From the NCBI GenBank assembly GCA_018971625.1, contig JAGXAJ010000014.1, positions 1-64,000 on the forward strand: a DNA stretch of 64,000 nucleotides, written 5' to 3'. The position numbers were made by a program, and so were the translations under genes. The notes beneath the pieces are model-generated. The model worked only from the letters and a program-made list of their open reading frames with translations. It did no database searches and had not been told where the DNA came from. The DNA is from Pseudomonadota bacterium (GTDB lineage Bacteria > Pseudomonadota > Alphaproteobacteria > Rhizobiales > Xanthobacteraceae). Shown piece by piece: positions 34,201 through 42,145 of this stretch. The stretch's first letter is position 1; every line of letters begins with the position of its first letter.

Positions 34201-36910
34201 TCACCACGGCGCCGCCATTGAGCGTCAGCGTGCCGTTTTTAGTGACGGTGACGGTGCCGCCATCGATGGTCGCGGAGCCGAGCGTCAGCGTCGCGGCGGA
34301 GTCGACCTTGACCGTACCCTGATTGGAAATGTCGATTCCGACATTGAGTGTGGCGCCGGAAATTTCGATGATGGCGTCGGCAGTAGTGTTCGAGATCGTG
34401 CTCTCGTCGCTGAAATCCCCTCCCCCGGCAAGCTTGATTGTGCCGGAGTTCTCCACCGCACTCTGGTCAAGCACCTCCATCTTGCCTTCGACGGTGATGG
34501 TGCCAGAATTGTCGACGATGGAATCCGCGTTGAGGTTGAACGCGCCGCCGACCGTGAGCGTGCCCTGATTGTCCAGCTCCGGCCCCGTATAGCCGTCTGG
34601 ATTGTCGGTCGAGTGATCGTTGATGTTGAAATCGGTTCCGATCGCCAGCGTGCTCTGATTGATCAGCACGGGCGCGGCGCCGCCGTAATTGTCCATCTTC
34701 AGGCTGTGGGCCTCGGCCGCGCTGGCGATCGTCACCGGGTAAGTAGGCGTCAGACCTTCCAGCTGATCGGTGATGATGATCGCATCGTCGCTGGCCGTCG
34801 GCGCGTTCCCGGTTTCCCAGTTGGCTCCCGTGCTCCACAATCCATCGGGTGCGGGGCCCGTCCCGGTCGTGGCGACCCAGACCTCCGCCGGGGCATCGGT
34901 ACCGGTGATGGTGACGGTGATGTCCTGCTGGGCGGTTGCGCCTTGCGAATCCGTTACGGTCACCACGTAAGTGAGCGTGAGGGTATCGCCTTTGGGAATG
35001 TAGTCGCCCAGCCAGACCGGGAGGTCGGCGAGATTCCAGCTGATCGTACCGAGCCCCGTGCCGGTGCTGTCGGTTGAAAGACCGGTCGTTGGATCTATAA
35101 GGGACGCGGTCAGCGCCTGATCGAACAGCGCCTGCGGCGTTGGCGGCAAGGTGAACGCGATCGTCTTGCCCGTGGTCGGGTTGGTCAGCGTGCTGGTCGG
35201 CGTCGAGACCGAAACCGTATGGATGTCGGTAAGATCGGGATCGTCGAATGAGATCGTGCCCGATGTCGCTACCTTGGTGGTCAGGTCACCGCCCGGCACG
35301 CTGGTGCCGCTATAGAACGCGATGGTCTGCGGCACCGCCGAGGTGATCACGGGGACATCATTGGTGCCGGTGATCGTGATCGTGATTGGCACCGTGGTGA
35401 TTTCGATGTTCGGCGCGTAATTGTTGCTGACACTGGCAAGATAGGTCAGCGTCAGCGTCTCGCCGGCGCCGAGAAAGTCGAGCGCACCGTCGGGAACCGT
35501 GTAGGTCCAGGTCGCCGAGCCGTTGTTCTTGTCCGCCGGATCCTGAACCACGTTCAGCGCGACTTCCACCGCCTGAACCGCCGCCAGTTCCGTCGGCGTC
35601 AAACTCTTGCTGATGTCCTGGTGCTGGGCGTTCTGGTAGACGACCGAATCGAATTTCGTGCTCGCCGTCGGCTGATCGCCCGCGTCGATGTCGACGAAGT
35701 TGATCGTGCCGCTCGCAATGTCGGGCGTATGGCTTCCGGTAATGTCCTTCAGTTCGCCGAACAGGCCGGGTGTGGCCACGACCGTCGGCGGCTGATCGAT
35801 GTGCTGGGGGGAGTTCGTCGGAGCCGACGGAGGAGGCGTCCCACTGCCCTGCGGGGTCACCACCAGGACAACCGGCGTAGCGATGATGCCGTCCGACCCC
35901 TTGATCGGCTGCAACATCTGCGGGACGATCGAATCGGTGAAATGATCGAAGGTCTTGGTGTTGGGATTGTTGAGGTCGGTGAATTTCTGCGAAAACACAT
36001 CGCTGATGAGTTTTTGCAGTTCGGGCGATAGCGGACTGTTGGTGTAGCTGATGCCGTTCTGATTGATGTTGACCTGCTGGCCGGCCTTGTTGACGGTTGC
36101 GATCGGATCCAGCGTCGTCTTGTCGAACAGAATGTAGGAGCCGGTGTGGCCGTCCGGCTCGACCAGAACCTGGAATTTCGCATCGGGCAGGCCGTTCTGG
36201 CCAGGAACGTTGAAGTCGATCTCGACCAGCACCGCGGTGCCACGGATGCCCATGGTCGCGACCGGCGTGTCGACCTTCATGTCGCCGTGTTTCGCGGTCT
36301 CGCCCGCGACGAAAGAGATGGTGCCGGCCACCAGGCTGATCAGCGACGAGTTGTTCGACCCGTTGGGGTCGTAGACCATCTCGTTGAGTACCATCCTGGC
36401 GTTCGACGACAGGCCGAACACGCTGCCGTCGATGAAGGTGACGCCGAGCATCGAGTCGGAGCCGGTGGCGACGACATCGCCTTTCTCGACGTTGTCGCCG
36501 TTATTGAGAATGACCGAGACGCCGTTGCGGATGGCCGTCGCACTGCCGGAGAGCTTGGTGACATGGCCGATGACGTGGGCGGCCGCATCAGGGGCGGCGG
36601 CTTGTGCATACTCCACCTGGCCGGTGAGCGCGTTGACGATGTCGCCGGTGAGGTGAGCACCATCGGGCGAGGCCAGCGGATGGCGGTGCTCACCCTTGAA
36701 ATAATCGTGCACGACCAGTTCGCGGTCGGCATTGGAAAGAATCAGGTCGACGCCGGACCGCTTGAAATCGGCGCCGAACAACAGATGCGCGTCAGGAACA
36801 ATGATGGCGTCCGCCGGAGCATGCGCCGTCGGCGAATAGGTCTGGACATGGGCCTGCCCGGCCAGGCCGTCAGCGGGTAGCTGTGCGTCGAATTTGCCAA
36901 CGAAATTCAA
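28244..36910 (-). CDS. Giant FecR/VCBS-repeat type I secreted surface protein (adhesin-like), 2888 aa
   Basis: The product has no Sec signal peptide and is built of modules. Residues ~40-97 (LLFGADFKRSGVDLILSNAD) form an N-terminal module seen in type I secreted FecR proteins. An Ala-rich linker (~103-111) and a FecR-like domain (~111-230; VTKLSGSATAIRNGVSVILN, TPVATMGIRGTAVLVEI) follow. VCBS/cadherin-like repeats end in ITG(T/S/A)NDAP near 515, 1410, 1540, 1700 and 2250. Residues ~690-1390 are a Thr/Gly/Asn-rich beta-helix-like array with a 74-residue tandem repeat. A ~415-residue propeller-like insert (1707-2124) and a lectin-like module (~2270-2450; FGLYWGSADSYNTISFYDG) come next. The C-terminal part has a single hemolysin-like stretch (VNGTAQNDTF, GNGGHDVYNF) and ends in HAHDFHFV. 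Export by the nearby ABC/HlyD pair and a surface-adhesin role are inferred. Confidence 0.9.
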   Translation of the reverse strand: MNFVGKFDAQLPADGLAGQAHVQTYSPTAHAPADAIIVPDAHLLFGADFKRSGVDLILSNADRELVVHDYFKGEHRHPLASPDGAHLTGDIVNALTGQVEYAQAAAPDAAAHVIGHVTKLSGSATAIRNGVSVILNNGDNVEKGDVVATGSDSMLGVTFIDGSVFGLSSNARMVLNEMVYDPNGSNNSSLISLVAGTISFVAGETAKHGDMKVDTPVATMGIRGTAVLVEIDFNVPGQNGLPDAKFQVLVEPDGHTGSYILFDKTTLDPIATVNKAGQQVNINQNGISYTNSPLSPELQKLISDVFSQKFTDLNNPNTKTFDHFTDSIVPQMLQPIKGSDGIIATPVVLVVTPQGSGTPPPSAPTNSPQHIDQPPTVVATPGLFGELKDITGSHTPDIASGTINFVDIDAGDQPTASTKFDSVVYQNAQHQDISKSLTPTELAAVQAVEVALNVVQDPADKNNGSATWTYTVPDGALDFLGAGETLTLTYLASVSNNYAPNIEITTVPITITITGTNDVPVITSAVPQTIAFYSGTSVPGGDLTTKVATSGTISFDDPDLTDIHTVSVSTPTSTLTNPTTGKTIAFTLPPTPQALFDQALTASLIDPTTGLSTDSTGTGLGTISWNLADLPVWLGDYIPKGDTLTLTYVVTVTDSQGATAQQDITVTITGTDAPAEVWVATTGTGPAPDGLWSTGANWETGNAPTASDDAIIITDQLEGLTPTYPVTIASAAEAHSLKMDNYGGAAPVLINQSTLAIGTDFNINDHSTDNPDGYTGPELDNQGTLTVGGAFNLNADSIVDNSGTITVEGKMEVLDQSAVENSGTIKLAGGGDFSDESTISNTTADAIIEISGATLNVGIDISNQGTVKVDSAATLTLGSATIDGGTVTVTKNGTLTLNGGAVVKNGTLGNAGQINASGTGNALDNEQITNTGGVEIVALGALTLDLLTTVANTNHTITVDSTGTLTLQGGASVTGGSLSNSGTLDIEGTGATLDGVAVTGSGAVNVDDAATLTTLVLENTTSIANGTLTVGPTGILSVAGDVTLDHVGVTNRNSIEITASNALTLDDTTTLDNTAGTVTIDGNGKLTLNDAEITGGTITDNGTIDVTGSSTIDGNAALNGGHVTIEANQTLTLDDVAVTGTSFDDTASGATIQLDDGATLTLSGATIDGGAITDNGTIDVTGSSTIDGNAALNGGHVTIEANQTLTLDNVTVTGTAFDDTASGATIQVDGATGDTLKLSGVSVTGGGFNVAAHGLVQTSGDVTLANTSVTNDGTIEVTGGQLTITGTGSVADSVANDGGTIQIDGGAVLDLNVSDTQNVSFTGTDGKLQIDTGSFGGSIVGLAATDQIDLTTIGYGPGTTATYVSNAGNTGGTLTVTDGSHSIALQLIGDYTNAHFAGSDDGNHDLLITLNANDDAPVFASGETAQTATVAELTDVTGSPAVDDSTPAGGAIHFTDIDLTDRPTATVTLQTVTWTGGTLTDAETSALESGFQLTPVTNTNNGEIDWTYAITDGSLDFLGAGETATVTSTVTLDDHQGGQDIATVTVTIDGSNDAPVLAADTSGTNGTGLHAITERAGETGDATDIDSASGALSFTDVDLTDTHTATQSDPSYVWSGGSLTAAQITALTDASTLALTETDSTHSGAGSIGFTYSAADNTFDFLAAGETLTVTYNVTITDNNGASSSQPVSFTITGANDAPTITATDNINSNSSFSPLAVVSNADGSQNNITSASHGNDILYVWNDSSGDGVDVRVFNSDGQAETPVTSAAATSPSNASILEAPLAGGGYVILAFPGEGRIVDASGVVQHSFSVDDSAGYGSLVPLTGGGFVVTYSQSGDSGLVFSAFDSAGNLLNTFSAVGSYAEFNIHDATALADGGFLFVWKDSSGNLVAETFNADGTARDSQPFQIDAGTGEVRWYDDVDMAQLPNGDVLATWSQADGSGHVIYGRILDSSGHVIPGTAGSPFEISQTTGNLFAPHISIATDGKVLVDWYDGSYAVSWGAPSDAKIEYRVLDVSGNPIGDQTQLTTQTPGPRDAKTVSLADGSVVFAWSGYDSSGEGVHFAIVGPNGNITQGDTLVDYGHQDGNQILGNLVATANGSVWATIDDNGVAVTSVQLIGTSTNATSASLAEAPNVTGSTATDTATGTITFTDVDITDRPTVQVSYSSFDYQDAAGHDLTHALTAPEQAAVTALESALTLAANSGNANNGSYGWTYSVADSALDFMAAGDTLVLTYDATVTDHNGGTATTPITVTITGSNDAPTIAGETNPATQTVILGPTVLSAGTTTNALGLPTETFDEKGIETGYASNNGAGFGDFTSTALGATFSGSGHAGVVNGSSSASAAPFMGGPDATNYLSIGAGGSETITFATEQNQFGLYWGSADSYNTISFYDGSQLVATYSGADVAPLLANGGQGSFSSNGYVEFSDLAPFTTVVLTSSSNAFEIDNISAGDSHVHLAGPITGTLTVNDADIGDTLTASVAGNAVAEYNGSTTLPSGVDVSALIASGAITFGTVKTTGGQDVLDWTYNPANANLDFLQPGDTLTLTFNATVSDGHATTANQALTITLVGNGASVVNGTAQNDTFTDVGGGVTISGNGGHDVYNFNAHFGSATISDFDVGNDVIDISSMSFASVTALLNSTVASGANGANTLIADSTGDTITLDNVSVAQLKAHPGDFQFTIADGGTFEAGGSTSENVVFEGSTGKLTIDTPSSFSGVISGFTGDGTPAGSDQIDLKGIDHNSSSFTESFNAANDSLFVSDGAHSTTLYFNGVYQAQNFSFTTDNNGGTIVYDPPVAPSTTPDPGTVTQAVAATSHSFVFNFADNAHDTNGAYLNADTHRLDGQTFVNADPDKPHDDGHGQMAPVPDSMDAGTSAVVKALLHAHDFHFV
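33238..33633. repeat. 222-bp tandem repeat inside the giant gene
   Basis: The block from about 33238 to 33411 recurs 222 bases later (33460-33633) with roughly nine in ten bases the same. The encoded unit is 74 residues and contains GTIDVTGSSTIDGNAALNGG and HVTIEANQTLTLD twice. The high nucleotide identity points to recent duplication within the beta-helix-like region. Confidence 0.8.
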
Positions 36911-37537
36911 TGGGCCACCGCAACAAAAAGGTTAATACTTGTATAATTTTCTCAGTCTATGCCGTGCATATCATTAGCGGGTGTGCCGCGAAACCTTCTG
37001 CCGCCCGTGGGAGTGCTGCGTAACCTCGACCACAGGGCCGCCGCTGCGGAATAATTCGGGTGCATTTTCAAAATAAAAAGCGTAGTATGCCGACGATCCA
37101 AGTATAAAATACGCGTCCGACACCATTTTAAAGTTCTCTTCGGATTTCAAAAAATATAGAATGCAACATCAATACTTTTACTTTCTTCGGGTTGCATTTC
37201 TTTGCAAGTTGCCGCGCCAACTTTTGAGGCAAAGCCGTGATCTAGCCTACAAAACAGGCTGCCCTCGACAAATTAGCCATACTTGGCCAAATTCGTCGAA
37301 AATACAGCGAAATTTCCACCCATTCGGCCCATCCTGAGCTGCCTGGTTCCCAACGGACGAACCCGTAAAACTTTCGGCAAACTAGCCACACGGCTTTTAG
37401 TCTGTTTGGCGGTTTCCAGGTTCAACCGGCCGCCATTAAGCCGAATAAAAGCCCCGCCGCTCATCCTCTTGCCCGCGAAATGATCCGGTCACGAGCAGGC
37501 CAGCTGGCCTCGCCGATGCCCGGACAAGGGGCGTCAG
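36911..37537. other. Long AT-rich divergent promoter region
   Basis: This 627-base gap between the giant gene and the protease gene is clearly richer in A/T than its surroundings, especially 36925-37200 (TTAATACTTGTATAATTTTC, TTTTAAAGTTCTC, AAAAAATATAGAATGC). A TATAAT-like box lies near 36940 on the plus strand. One 63-codon minus-strand ORF (37273-37464) was read but lacks any family or initiation signal. Both promoters must lie here; no specific operator was recognised. Confidence 0.5.
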
Positions 37538-38335
37538 ATGGGGTTTTTCGGTTGCGCGCGCGTTTGGCGCGCCATCATCTTCGTATGCGTCGCCTGGTTC
37601 GGGTCAGCCGCGGAGCTCACGGCGGGCACGCTGCAGCTGGTGGAACCATCGGTAGCGGCCGGCCACTCGAACGAGCCGTTCGGGCTGTTCACATTGCTCC
37701 TGTCCGAGGGCGGCTTGCGGGAAAAATGGCTGGGCGTCGAGCGCAGGCTTGACGACGAGCGGGTGCAGCTTGCGCTATGCGACGGCGACCGCCAGCGCTG
37801 CGTCTCTCCGGCCGCGCTGCAGCTTCTTGCCATCGTCGACAACGCGCGCGCGCGCGACGGGCGCGCCCGGCTCGGCGAGATCAATCGCGCGATCAATCTG
37901 GCGATCCGGCCGATGAGCGATCTGGCGCAATATGGCCAGATCGACGTGTGGAGTTCGCCGCTCGTCACCTTCGCGCATGGCGCCGGCGATTGCGAGGACT
38001 ATGCGATCGCCAAATATGTCGCCTTGCGCCTCGCCGGCGTCGCTGCCGATGATCTGCGGCTGGTGGTCATGCACGATACCATTCGCGGCGAGGACCACGC
38101 CGTCGCCGCCGCGCGGCTGGACGGGCATTGGCTGATGCTGGACAACAACCGCATGGCGATGGTCGAGGATGTCAATGTGCGCAACTATCGACCGCTGTTC
38201 GTCCTCGATGAGCGCGGTGCCATGCGATACATCGATGCGCCATTGCTGGCCAGCGTGCCTGATCCGGATCCTGCGCTGGTGGCGCTGAATCTGGCGGGGC
38301 AACCAGCGACGGCCTCGTCTTCCCACCAGGACTAG
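37538..38335 (+). CDS. LapG-type periplasmic cysteine protease (bacterial transglutaminase-like, BTLCP)
   Basis: The 265-residue protein begins with a signal peptide (IIFVCVAWFGSAAELTAG) and carries the BTLCP/DUF920 fold with the Cys-His-Asp triad Cys152 (HGAGDCEDYAIAKYVALR), His187 (GEDHAVAAARL) and Asp202 (GHWLMLDNNRMA). LapG of Pseudomonas and its relatives cleave the N-terminus of giant type I secreted adhesins to release them from the cell surface, under control of the c-di-GMP receptor LapD. The gene is divergent from the giant FecR/VCBS protein, a natural substrate. No lapD-like gene (HAMP-GGDEF-EAL with a LapD-type periplasmic domain) lies next to it. Confidence 0.85.
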   Translation: MGFFGCARVWRAIIFVCVAWFGSAAELTAGTLQLVEPSVAAGHSNEPFGLFTLLLSEGGLREKWLGVERRLDDERVQLALCDGDRQRCVSPAALQLLAIVDNARARDGRARLGEINRAINLAIRPMSDLAQYGQIDVWSSPLVTFAHGAGDCEDYAIAKYVALRLAGVAADDLRLVVMHDTIRGEDHAVAAARLDGHWLMLDNNRMAMVEDVNVRNYRPLFVLDERGAMRYIDAPLLASVPDPDPALVALNLAGQPATASSSHQD

Positions 38336-38471
38336 CCTCCCAGGCGCACAGCGAAATACGGTTCGCTGCAAGCCAGCGCTTCCGCTGCAGACGCCATGCT
38401 GCGGCAAGCCATTGCGTGTTTATCTTTCCACCCACAGGGTCTAGGCTGCAACTCGGCTGGAGGTCTCTTTC

Positions 38472-39137
38472 ATGCGCATCCGCGGGCGAGCGATCGCTGT
38501 TGCGTTTATCTGCCTTGTGACGGCGTCAAGCACGCTCATTGCCGACGAGAGCGAGCGCCACGAACCCGACGTCGACATGTTCGCCTCGATGGCCGGCAAA
38601 TGCCCCGCGGTGAAAGTCGCAGGGCGCGATTTCATGTGCACCTCGGTCGCTTTCTTCCACAGCCCCGGCGGCCGATCCAGCTTCACCGTGCCGCTCAACG
38701 ATCCCGATGACGACAGCCACATCATCACGTTCTCCGGCGACAAGGCCAGGAGGGACCAGGATGTTTACGAACTGACCGTCGACCGGATGCTGCTGAAATC
38801 CAAGGATCGGCCCAAGCTCAACGGACTGCCGGTGCCGTCGGTCGTGCTCGCAAGCGGCGCCTGCAAGCAGGCCGGGAATTTCGCCACACAGCGGGTCTCC
38901 AGCGTCTCCTGCGCGGCGACCGATGCGAACGGCGTGAAATATGAATTTCAGTTTGAGTCGGACGGCTCACCGATCAGGGTGATGATGGTCAGGGCCGTCG
39001 ATCCGGAGGCCGATGAACGTCGCGCCAAGGCGCTCGCCGCGCATATCGAGCAGATCAAATGCCGGCAAAAGGCGGACGCCGAGGGCGTTCTGCCCAGAGA
39101 CCGCACGGACTTCATTCTTCAATGTATGGACGAATAA
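38472..39137 (+). CDS. Exported hypothetical protein
   Basis: The 221-residue protein has an N-terminal signal peptide (AIAVAFICLVTASSTLIADE) and a soluble part with cysteines paired as CPAVKVAGRDFMC, CKQAGN, SCAATD, IKCRQ and QCMDE, probably disulfide-bonded in the periplasm. RSSFTVPLNDPDDDSHIITF and GVKYEFQFESDGSPI look like a beta-sandwich. Family not recognised. It lies 137 bases after the LapG-like gene on the same strand, so the two might be co-transcribed. Confidence 0.65.
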   Translation: MRIRGRAIAVAFICLVTASSTLIADESERHEPDVDMFASMAGKCPAVKVAGRDFMCTSVAFFHSPGGRSSFTVPLNDPDDDSHIITFSGDKARRDQDVYELTVDRMLLKSKDRPKLNGLPVPSVVLASGACKQAGNFATQRVSSVSCAATDANGVKYEFQFESDGSPIRVMMVRAVDPEADERRAKALAAHIEQIKCRQKADAEGVLPRDRTDFILQCMDE

Positions 39138-39148
39138 CGGGTAAAGCC

Positions 39149-39457
39149 ATGCGAACGCGAACGATCGGTTGGTCCCTGCTCGGGTTGGCGGTAGTTGTGC
39201 TGGCCTGCTACGCCCTGAATCGGGGTGTCCTGGTTGGATCAAAGATCGAAACCGCGCGGCTGAGCGACGATTATCCGGTGCCGTTCTACAAGAAGCATTG
39301 TCGCTACCTGTTCTTCACCGGCATCCAGCAGGTGTGGACGAGTTCCGAGTCCACCAGGACAGAGGCTGAAAACAGTTCCTGCGCGACGCTGAAACGTGAG
39401 CCCGTTATTCACCGGCGACACAAGCTTGCAAATCCTGGCGACCCTCAGCCGCATTGA
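39149..39457 (+). CDS. Small membrane-anchored hypothetical protein, C-terminus perhaps shifted
   Basis: The protein begins MRTRTIGWSLLGLAVVVLAC, a signal anchor or lipoprotein-like start, followed by YALNRGVLVGSKIE and PFYKKHCRYLFFTGIQQVW. This layout is seen in short rhizobial envelope proteins whose C-terminus contains a Cys-Pro motif after an EAE stretch; here the part after TRTEAENSSCATLK turns basic and unlike that, suggesting a late frameshift. It starts 11 bases after the preceding gene, so the two are likely co-transcribed. Function unknown. Confidence 0.5.
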   Translation: MRTRTIGWSLLGLAVVVLACYALNRGVLVGSKIETARLSDDYPVPFYKKHCRYLFFTGIQQVWTSSESTRTEAENSSCATLKREPVIHRRHKLANPGDPQPH

Positions 39458-39555
39458 TGGGATTTGCCGTCCAGCGTTCACCGCGCCGAAATCTCTTGGG
39501 TTCATGGTCCCGCTGAAAAACCGGCTGTTCCGAACACAAGGATGGTCCCGACGTC

Positions 39556-40314
39556 ATGCAACCCGCCGAACAACCATCCGCCCTGCAGGTGCGAGGGTTA
39601 ACAAAGCGTTTTGACCGCCTCGCGGTCGACGCGCTCGATCTCACCATTCACCGCGGCGAATTCTATGCGCTGCTCGGGCCGAACGGCGCCGGCAAGACCA
39701 CGACCTTGCGCATGGTGGCAGGGCTGTTGCGGCCCGACGCCGGTTCGGTATCGATACTCGGGATCGATGCGCTGAATGACCCGGTCGCCGCCAAGCAGAT
39801 CACCGCCTGGGTTTCCGACGAGCCGATGATCTATGACAAGCTGACGCCGCTGGAATATCTGGCTTTTGTCGCCGGGCTCTGGGGCATCGATCCCCGGACG
39901 TCCGAATCCTCCGCGCGCGAGCTTCTGGTTTCGCTGGGCCTCGAGCCGCATCTGAACGAACGTTGCGAGGGATTTTCCAAGGGCATGCGCCAGAAGGTCG
40001 CGCTCGCGGGCGCGCTGGTACACGATCCCCGTCTGATCATTCTCGACGAGCCGCTCACCGGCCTCGACGCCCTGTCGGCGCGTCACGTCAAGGGATTGCT
40101 CGGCGAGCGCGTGCGGTCCGGCTGCACCGTGATCATGACGACGCATATCCTCGAAGTCGCCGAACGGATGGCCGACCGGATCGGCGTCATCGCGTCGGGC
40201 AGACTGGTTGCCGAAGGCACGCTCACCGAGTTGCGCCAGCGGAACGGCAAGAACGACACCAGCCTGGAAGATATGTTCATCGCGCTGGTCAATATCGAGG
40301 ATGCCGCCGCATGA
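39556..40314 (+). CDS. ABC transporter ATP-binding protein (ABC-2 type exporter)
   Basis: The 252-residue ATPase shows Walker A GPNGAGKTTTLRMVAGLL, the Q-loop region ITAWVSDEPMIYDKLTPLEY, signature FSKGMRQKVALAGALVHDP and Walker B LIILDEPLTGLD, then the H-loop in MTTHILEVAERMADRIGV. It belongs to the ABC-2 (CcmA/DrrA-like) group. The stop overlaps the start of the permease gene by four bases, so the pair forms one transporter; the substrate is unknown. Confidence 0.93.
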   Translation: MQPAEQPSALQVRGLTKRFDRLAVDALDLTIHRGEFYALLGPNGAGKTTTLRMVAGLLRPDAGSVSILGIDALNDPVAAKQITAWVSDEPMIYDKLTPLEYLAFVAGLWGIDPRTSESSARELLVSLGLEPHLNERCEGFSKGMRQKVALAGALVHDPRLIILDEPLTGLDALSARHVKGLLGERVRSGCTVIMTTHILEVAERMADRIGVIASGRLVAEGTLTELRQRNGKNDTSLEDMFIALVNIEDAAA

Positions 40315-41864
40315 GCTCCGCTGCGGCGCTGACCTGGTTCGCCCAGCACGAATTCCGCCTCGCATGGCGGGAATGGCTCGCGATGATGACGGGGGGCCGG
40401 CGCAAGCGCAAACGTGCCGTGACCGCGCTGACCGTATTCGCGGTGATCCTGCATTTGCCAGCCTATGCCGTGATCGGCCGCTTCACAGGCCTGCAGATGC
40501 CGCTCGACAAATCCTCGCTCATCGTGCTGTCGGCGAGCATCTTCCTGGCCTGGGCTTTGATGCTGTCACAGGCGATCGAGTCGGTGACACGGGTATTCTA
40601 TGCGCGCGACGACCTCGACCTGATCATGTCGTCGCCGGTCCGGCTCACCAATATATTCGCGGTACGCATCGTCGCCATCGCGTTGTCGGTCATCTCGATG
40701 GCGCTGTTGCTGTCAACGCCGTTTGTCGACGTGCTGGTGATCGGCGGCGGCGCACGATGGTTGTCGGCATTCGGCGTCGTGATCGCCATCGGGCTATCGG
40801 CTTCGGCCGTTGCGATCGCGATCACGGTGGTGCTGTTTCGGCTGATCGGCCCGAGCCGGACCCGCCTGATCGCCCAGATCGTCGCAGCCGTCATCGGCGC
40901 CGGCTTTGTCATCGCGTTGCAGATCGCCGCGATCCTGTCCTATGGCACGCTCTCGCGCTTTGCCGTGCTGACCTCGGACGCAGCCGCAGCATTCGCACCC
41001 GATTCAGATAGTGTCGTCTGGTGGCCGGCCCGCGCGGTGCTCGGCGACGGCGAGGTGCTGCTGGTGCTGCTGGCATTTGGTGTGACGCTGCTTGGCGTGG
41101 TGATGGCACTGTTCTCCAACCAGTTCGCCGACACCGCCGCGCGCGCTTCGGCGAACGCGGCGCGAGCCAGCCTGGCCTCGCGCAAGACTGCATTCCGCAC
41201 CGGCTCGCGCCAGCAGGCGCTGCGCTGGAAGGAATTCGCGTTGTTGCGGCGCGATCCGTGGCTGGTGTCGCAGACGCTGATGCAGCTATTGTACCTGGTG
41301 CCGCCGGCGCTGATGCTGTGGCGCAGCTTTTCCGACAGCTCGACAGCCATCGTGCTGATCACGCCGGTAATCGTGATGGCGGCGGGGCAGCTCGCCGGCG
41401 GTCTCGCCTGGCTGACGATATCGGGCGAGGATGCCGCCGATCTGGTCGCCACCGCGCCGCTGACGCCTTCTCGCGTGACGCGGGCCAAGATCGAGGTGGT
41501 ACTGATCGCGATCGGCGCGATGTTCGCGCCGCTGATCGCCGCGCTGGCCTTTGCCTCGCCATTGCAGGCCGCCGTCACCGCGCTCGGCGTCGTGACCGCA
41601 ACCGTCTCGGCGACTGCAATCCAGCTCTGGTTCCGGGTGCAGGCGAAGCGCAGCCAGTTTCGCCGGCGCCAGACTTCGTCACGGCTGGCGACGTTCGCAG
41701 AGGCCTTTTCCTCGATCGGATGGGCGGCGACCGCGGTGCTGGTGCTGACCGTTCCGCTCGCCGCGATCATCACAGCGCCGATGACGATGATCATCCTCGC
41801 CGGAACCTGGAGGATCAGTCCGCGACGCAGCCAGGTACCTGCTGATGTCAGTCCTGATCGCTGA
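40311..41864 (+). CDS. ABC-2 type transporter permease, ~517 aa
   Basis: The start is the ATG of the ATGA overlap with the ATPase stop. The protein has about ten to twelve hydrophobic helices (e.g. SLIVLSASIFLAWALMLSQA, VLLVLLAFGVTLLGVVMALF, AIVLITPVIVMAAGQLAGGL) and a soluble loop with RTGSRQQALRWKEFALLRRD. It is longer than common ABC-2 permeases (~250-400), like a fused two-half permease. The frame is open upstream through the ATPase gene, but that part is only a shadow of the ATPase. Cargo unknown. Confidence 0.88.
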   Translation: MSSAAALTWFAQHEFRLAWREWLAMMTGGRRKRKRAVTALTVFAVILHLPAYAVIGRFTGLQMPLDKSSLIVLSASIFLAWALMLSQAIESVTRVFYARDDLDLIMSSPVRLTNIFAVRIVAIALSVISMALLLSTPFVDVLVIGGGARWLSAFGVVIAIGLSASAVAIAITVVLFRLIGPSRTRLIAQIVAAVIGAGFVIALQIAAILSYGTLSRFAVLTSDAAAAFAPDSDSVVWWPARAVLGDGEVLLVLLAFGVTLLGVVMALFSNQFADTAARASANAARASLASRKTAFRTGSRQQALRWKEFALLRRDPWLVSQTLMQLLYLVPPALMLWRSFSDSSTAIVLITPVIVMAAGQLAGGLAWLTISGEDAADLVATAPLTPSRVTRAKIEVVLIAIGAMFAPLIAALAFASPLQAAVTALGVVTATVSATAIQLWFRVQAKRSQFRRRQTSSRLATFAEAFSSIGWAATAVLVLTVPLAAIITAPMTMIILAGTWRISPRRSQVPADVSPDR

Positions 41865-41897
41865 GGCTTGCGATGTTCAAAGCGCCGGTCGCACGAG

Positions 41898-42140
41898 CTA
41901 GCGCAATTGGCGGTAGAGATAGACCGCGCCGTGCGTGCCTTGTTCGCGTTTACGTTCGATCTTGCCGTCCCTTGCCAGGCGGTCAAGCCGCGCACGCGTC
42001 TTTCGGGTGTCGTTCGCACGAATAAGACGTGAAATCGACGTACAGCTGAGCCATTCCCTCCCCGGCATAATCTCCAGGATGGCAGCCTCGATCTTGCGCG
42101 CCCGCATGCCCTGCGGCGCGTTTCTGGCCCGCTCGGTCAT
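41898..42140 (-). CDS. Small winged-helix-like protein
   Basis: The 80-residue basic protein reads as a compact winged helix: RKIEAAILEIMPGREWLSCT, SISRLIRANDTRKTRARLDR and LARDGKIERKREQGTHGAVY, with recognition helix and wing. It probably binds DNA. The start lies six bases after the stop of the coiled-coil gene, so both are on one message. It converges with the ABC permease gene. Confidence 0.65.
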   Translation of the reverse strand: MTERARNAPQGMRARKIEAAILEIMPGREWLSCTSISRLIRANDTRKTRARLDRLARDGKIERKREQGTHGAVYLYRQLR

Positions 42141-42145
42141 TGCAT

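Noticed and set aside
33323..35077. Plus-strand ORF of 584 codons opposite the giant gene
   Set aside because: A repetitive antisense frame created by the repeats of the real gene.
28244..36910. Giant gene as a non-ribosomal peptide or polyketide synthase
   Set aside because: No carrier, condensation or ketosynthase motif; composition and ITGxNDAP ends identify VCBS-type repeats.
39963..40310. N-terminal extension of the ABC permease through the ATPase gene
   Set aside because: It is a shifted reading of the ATPase; the ATGA overlap at 40311 gives a natural coupled start.
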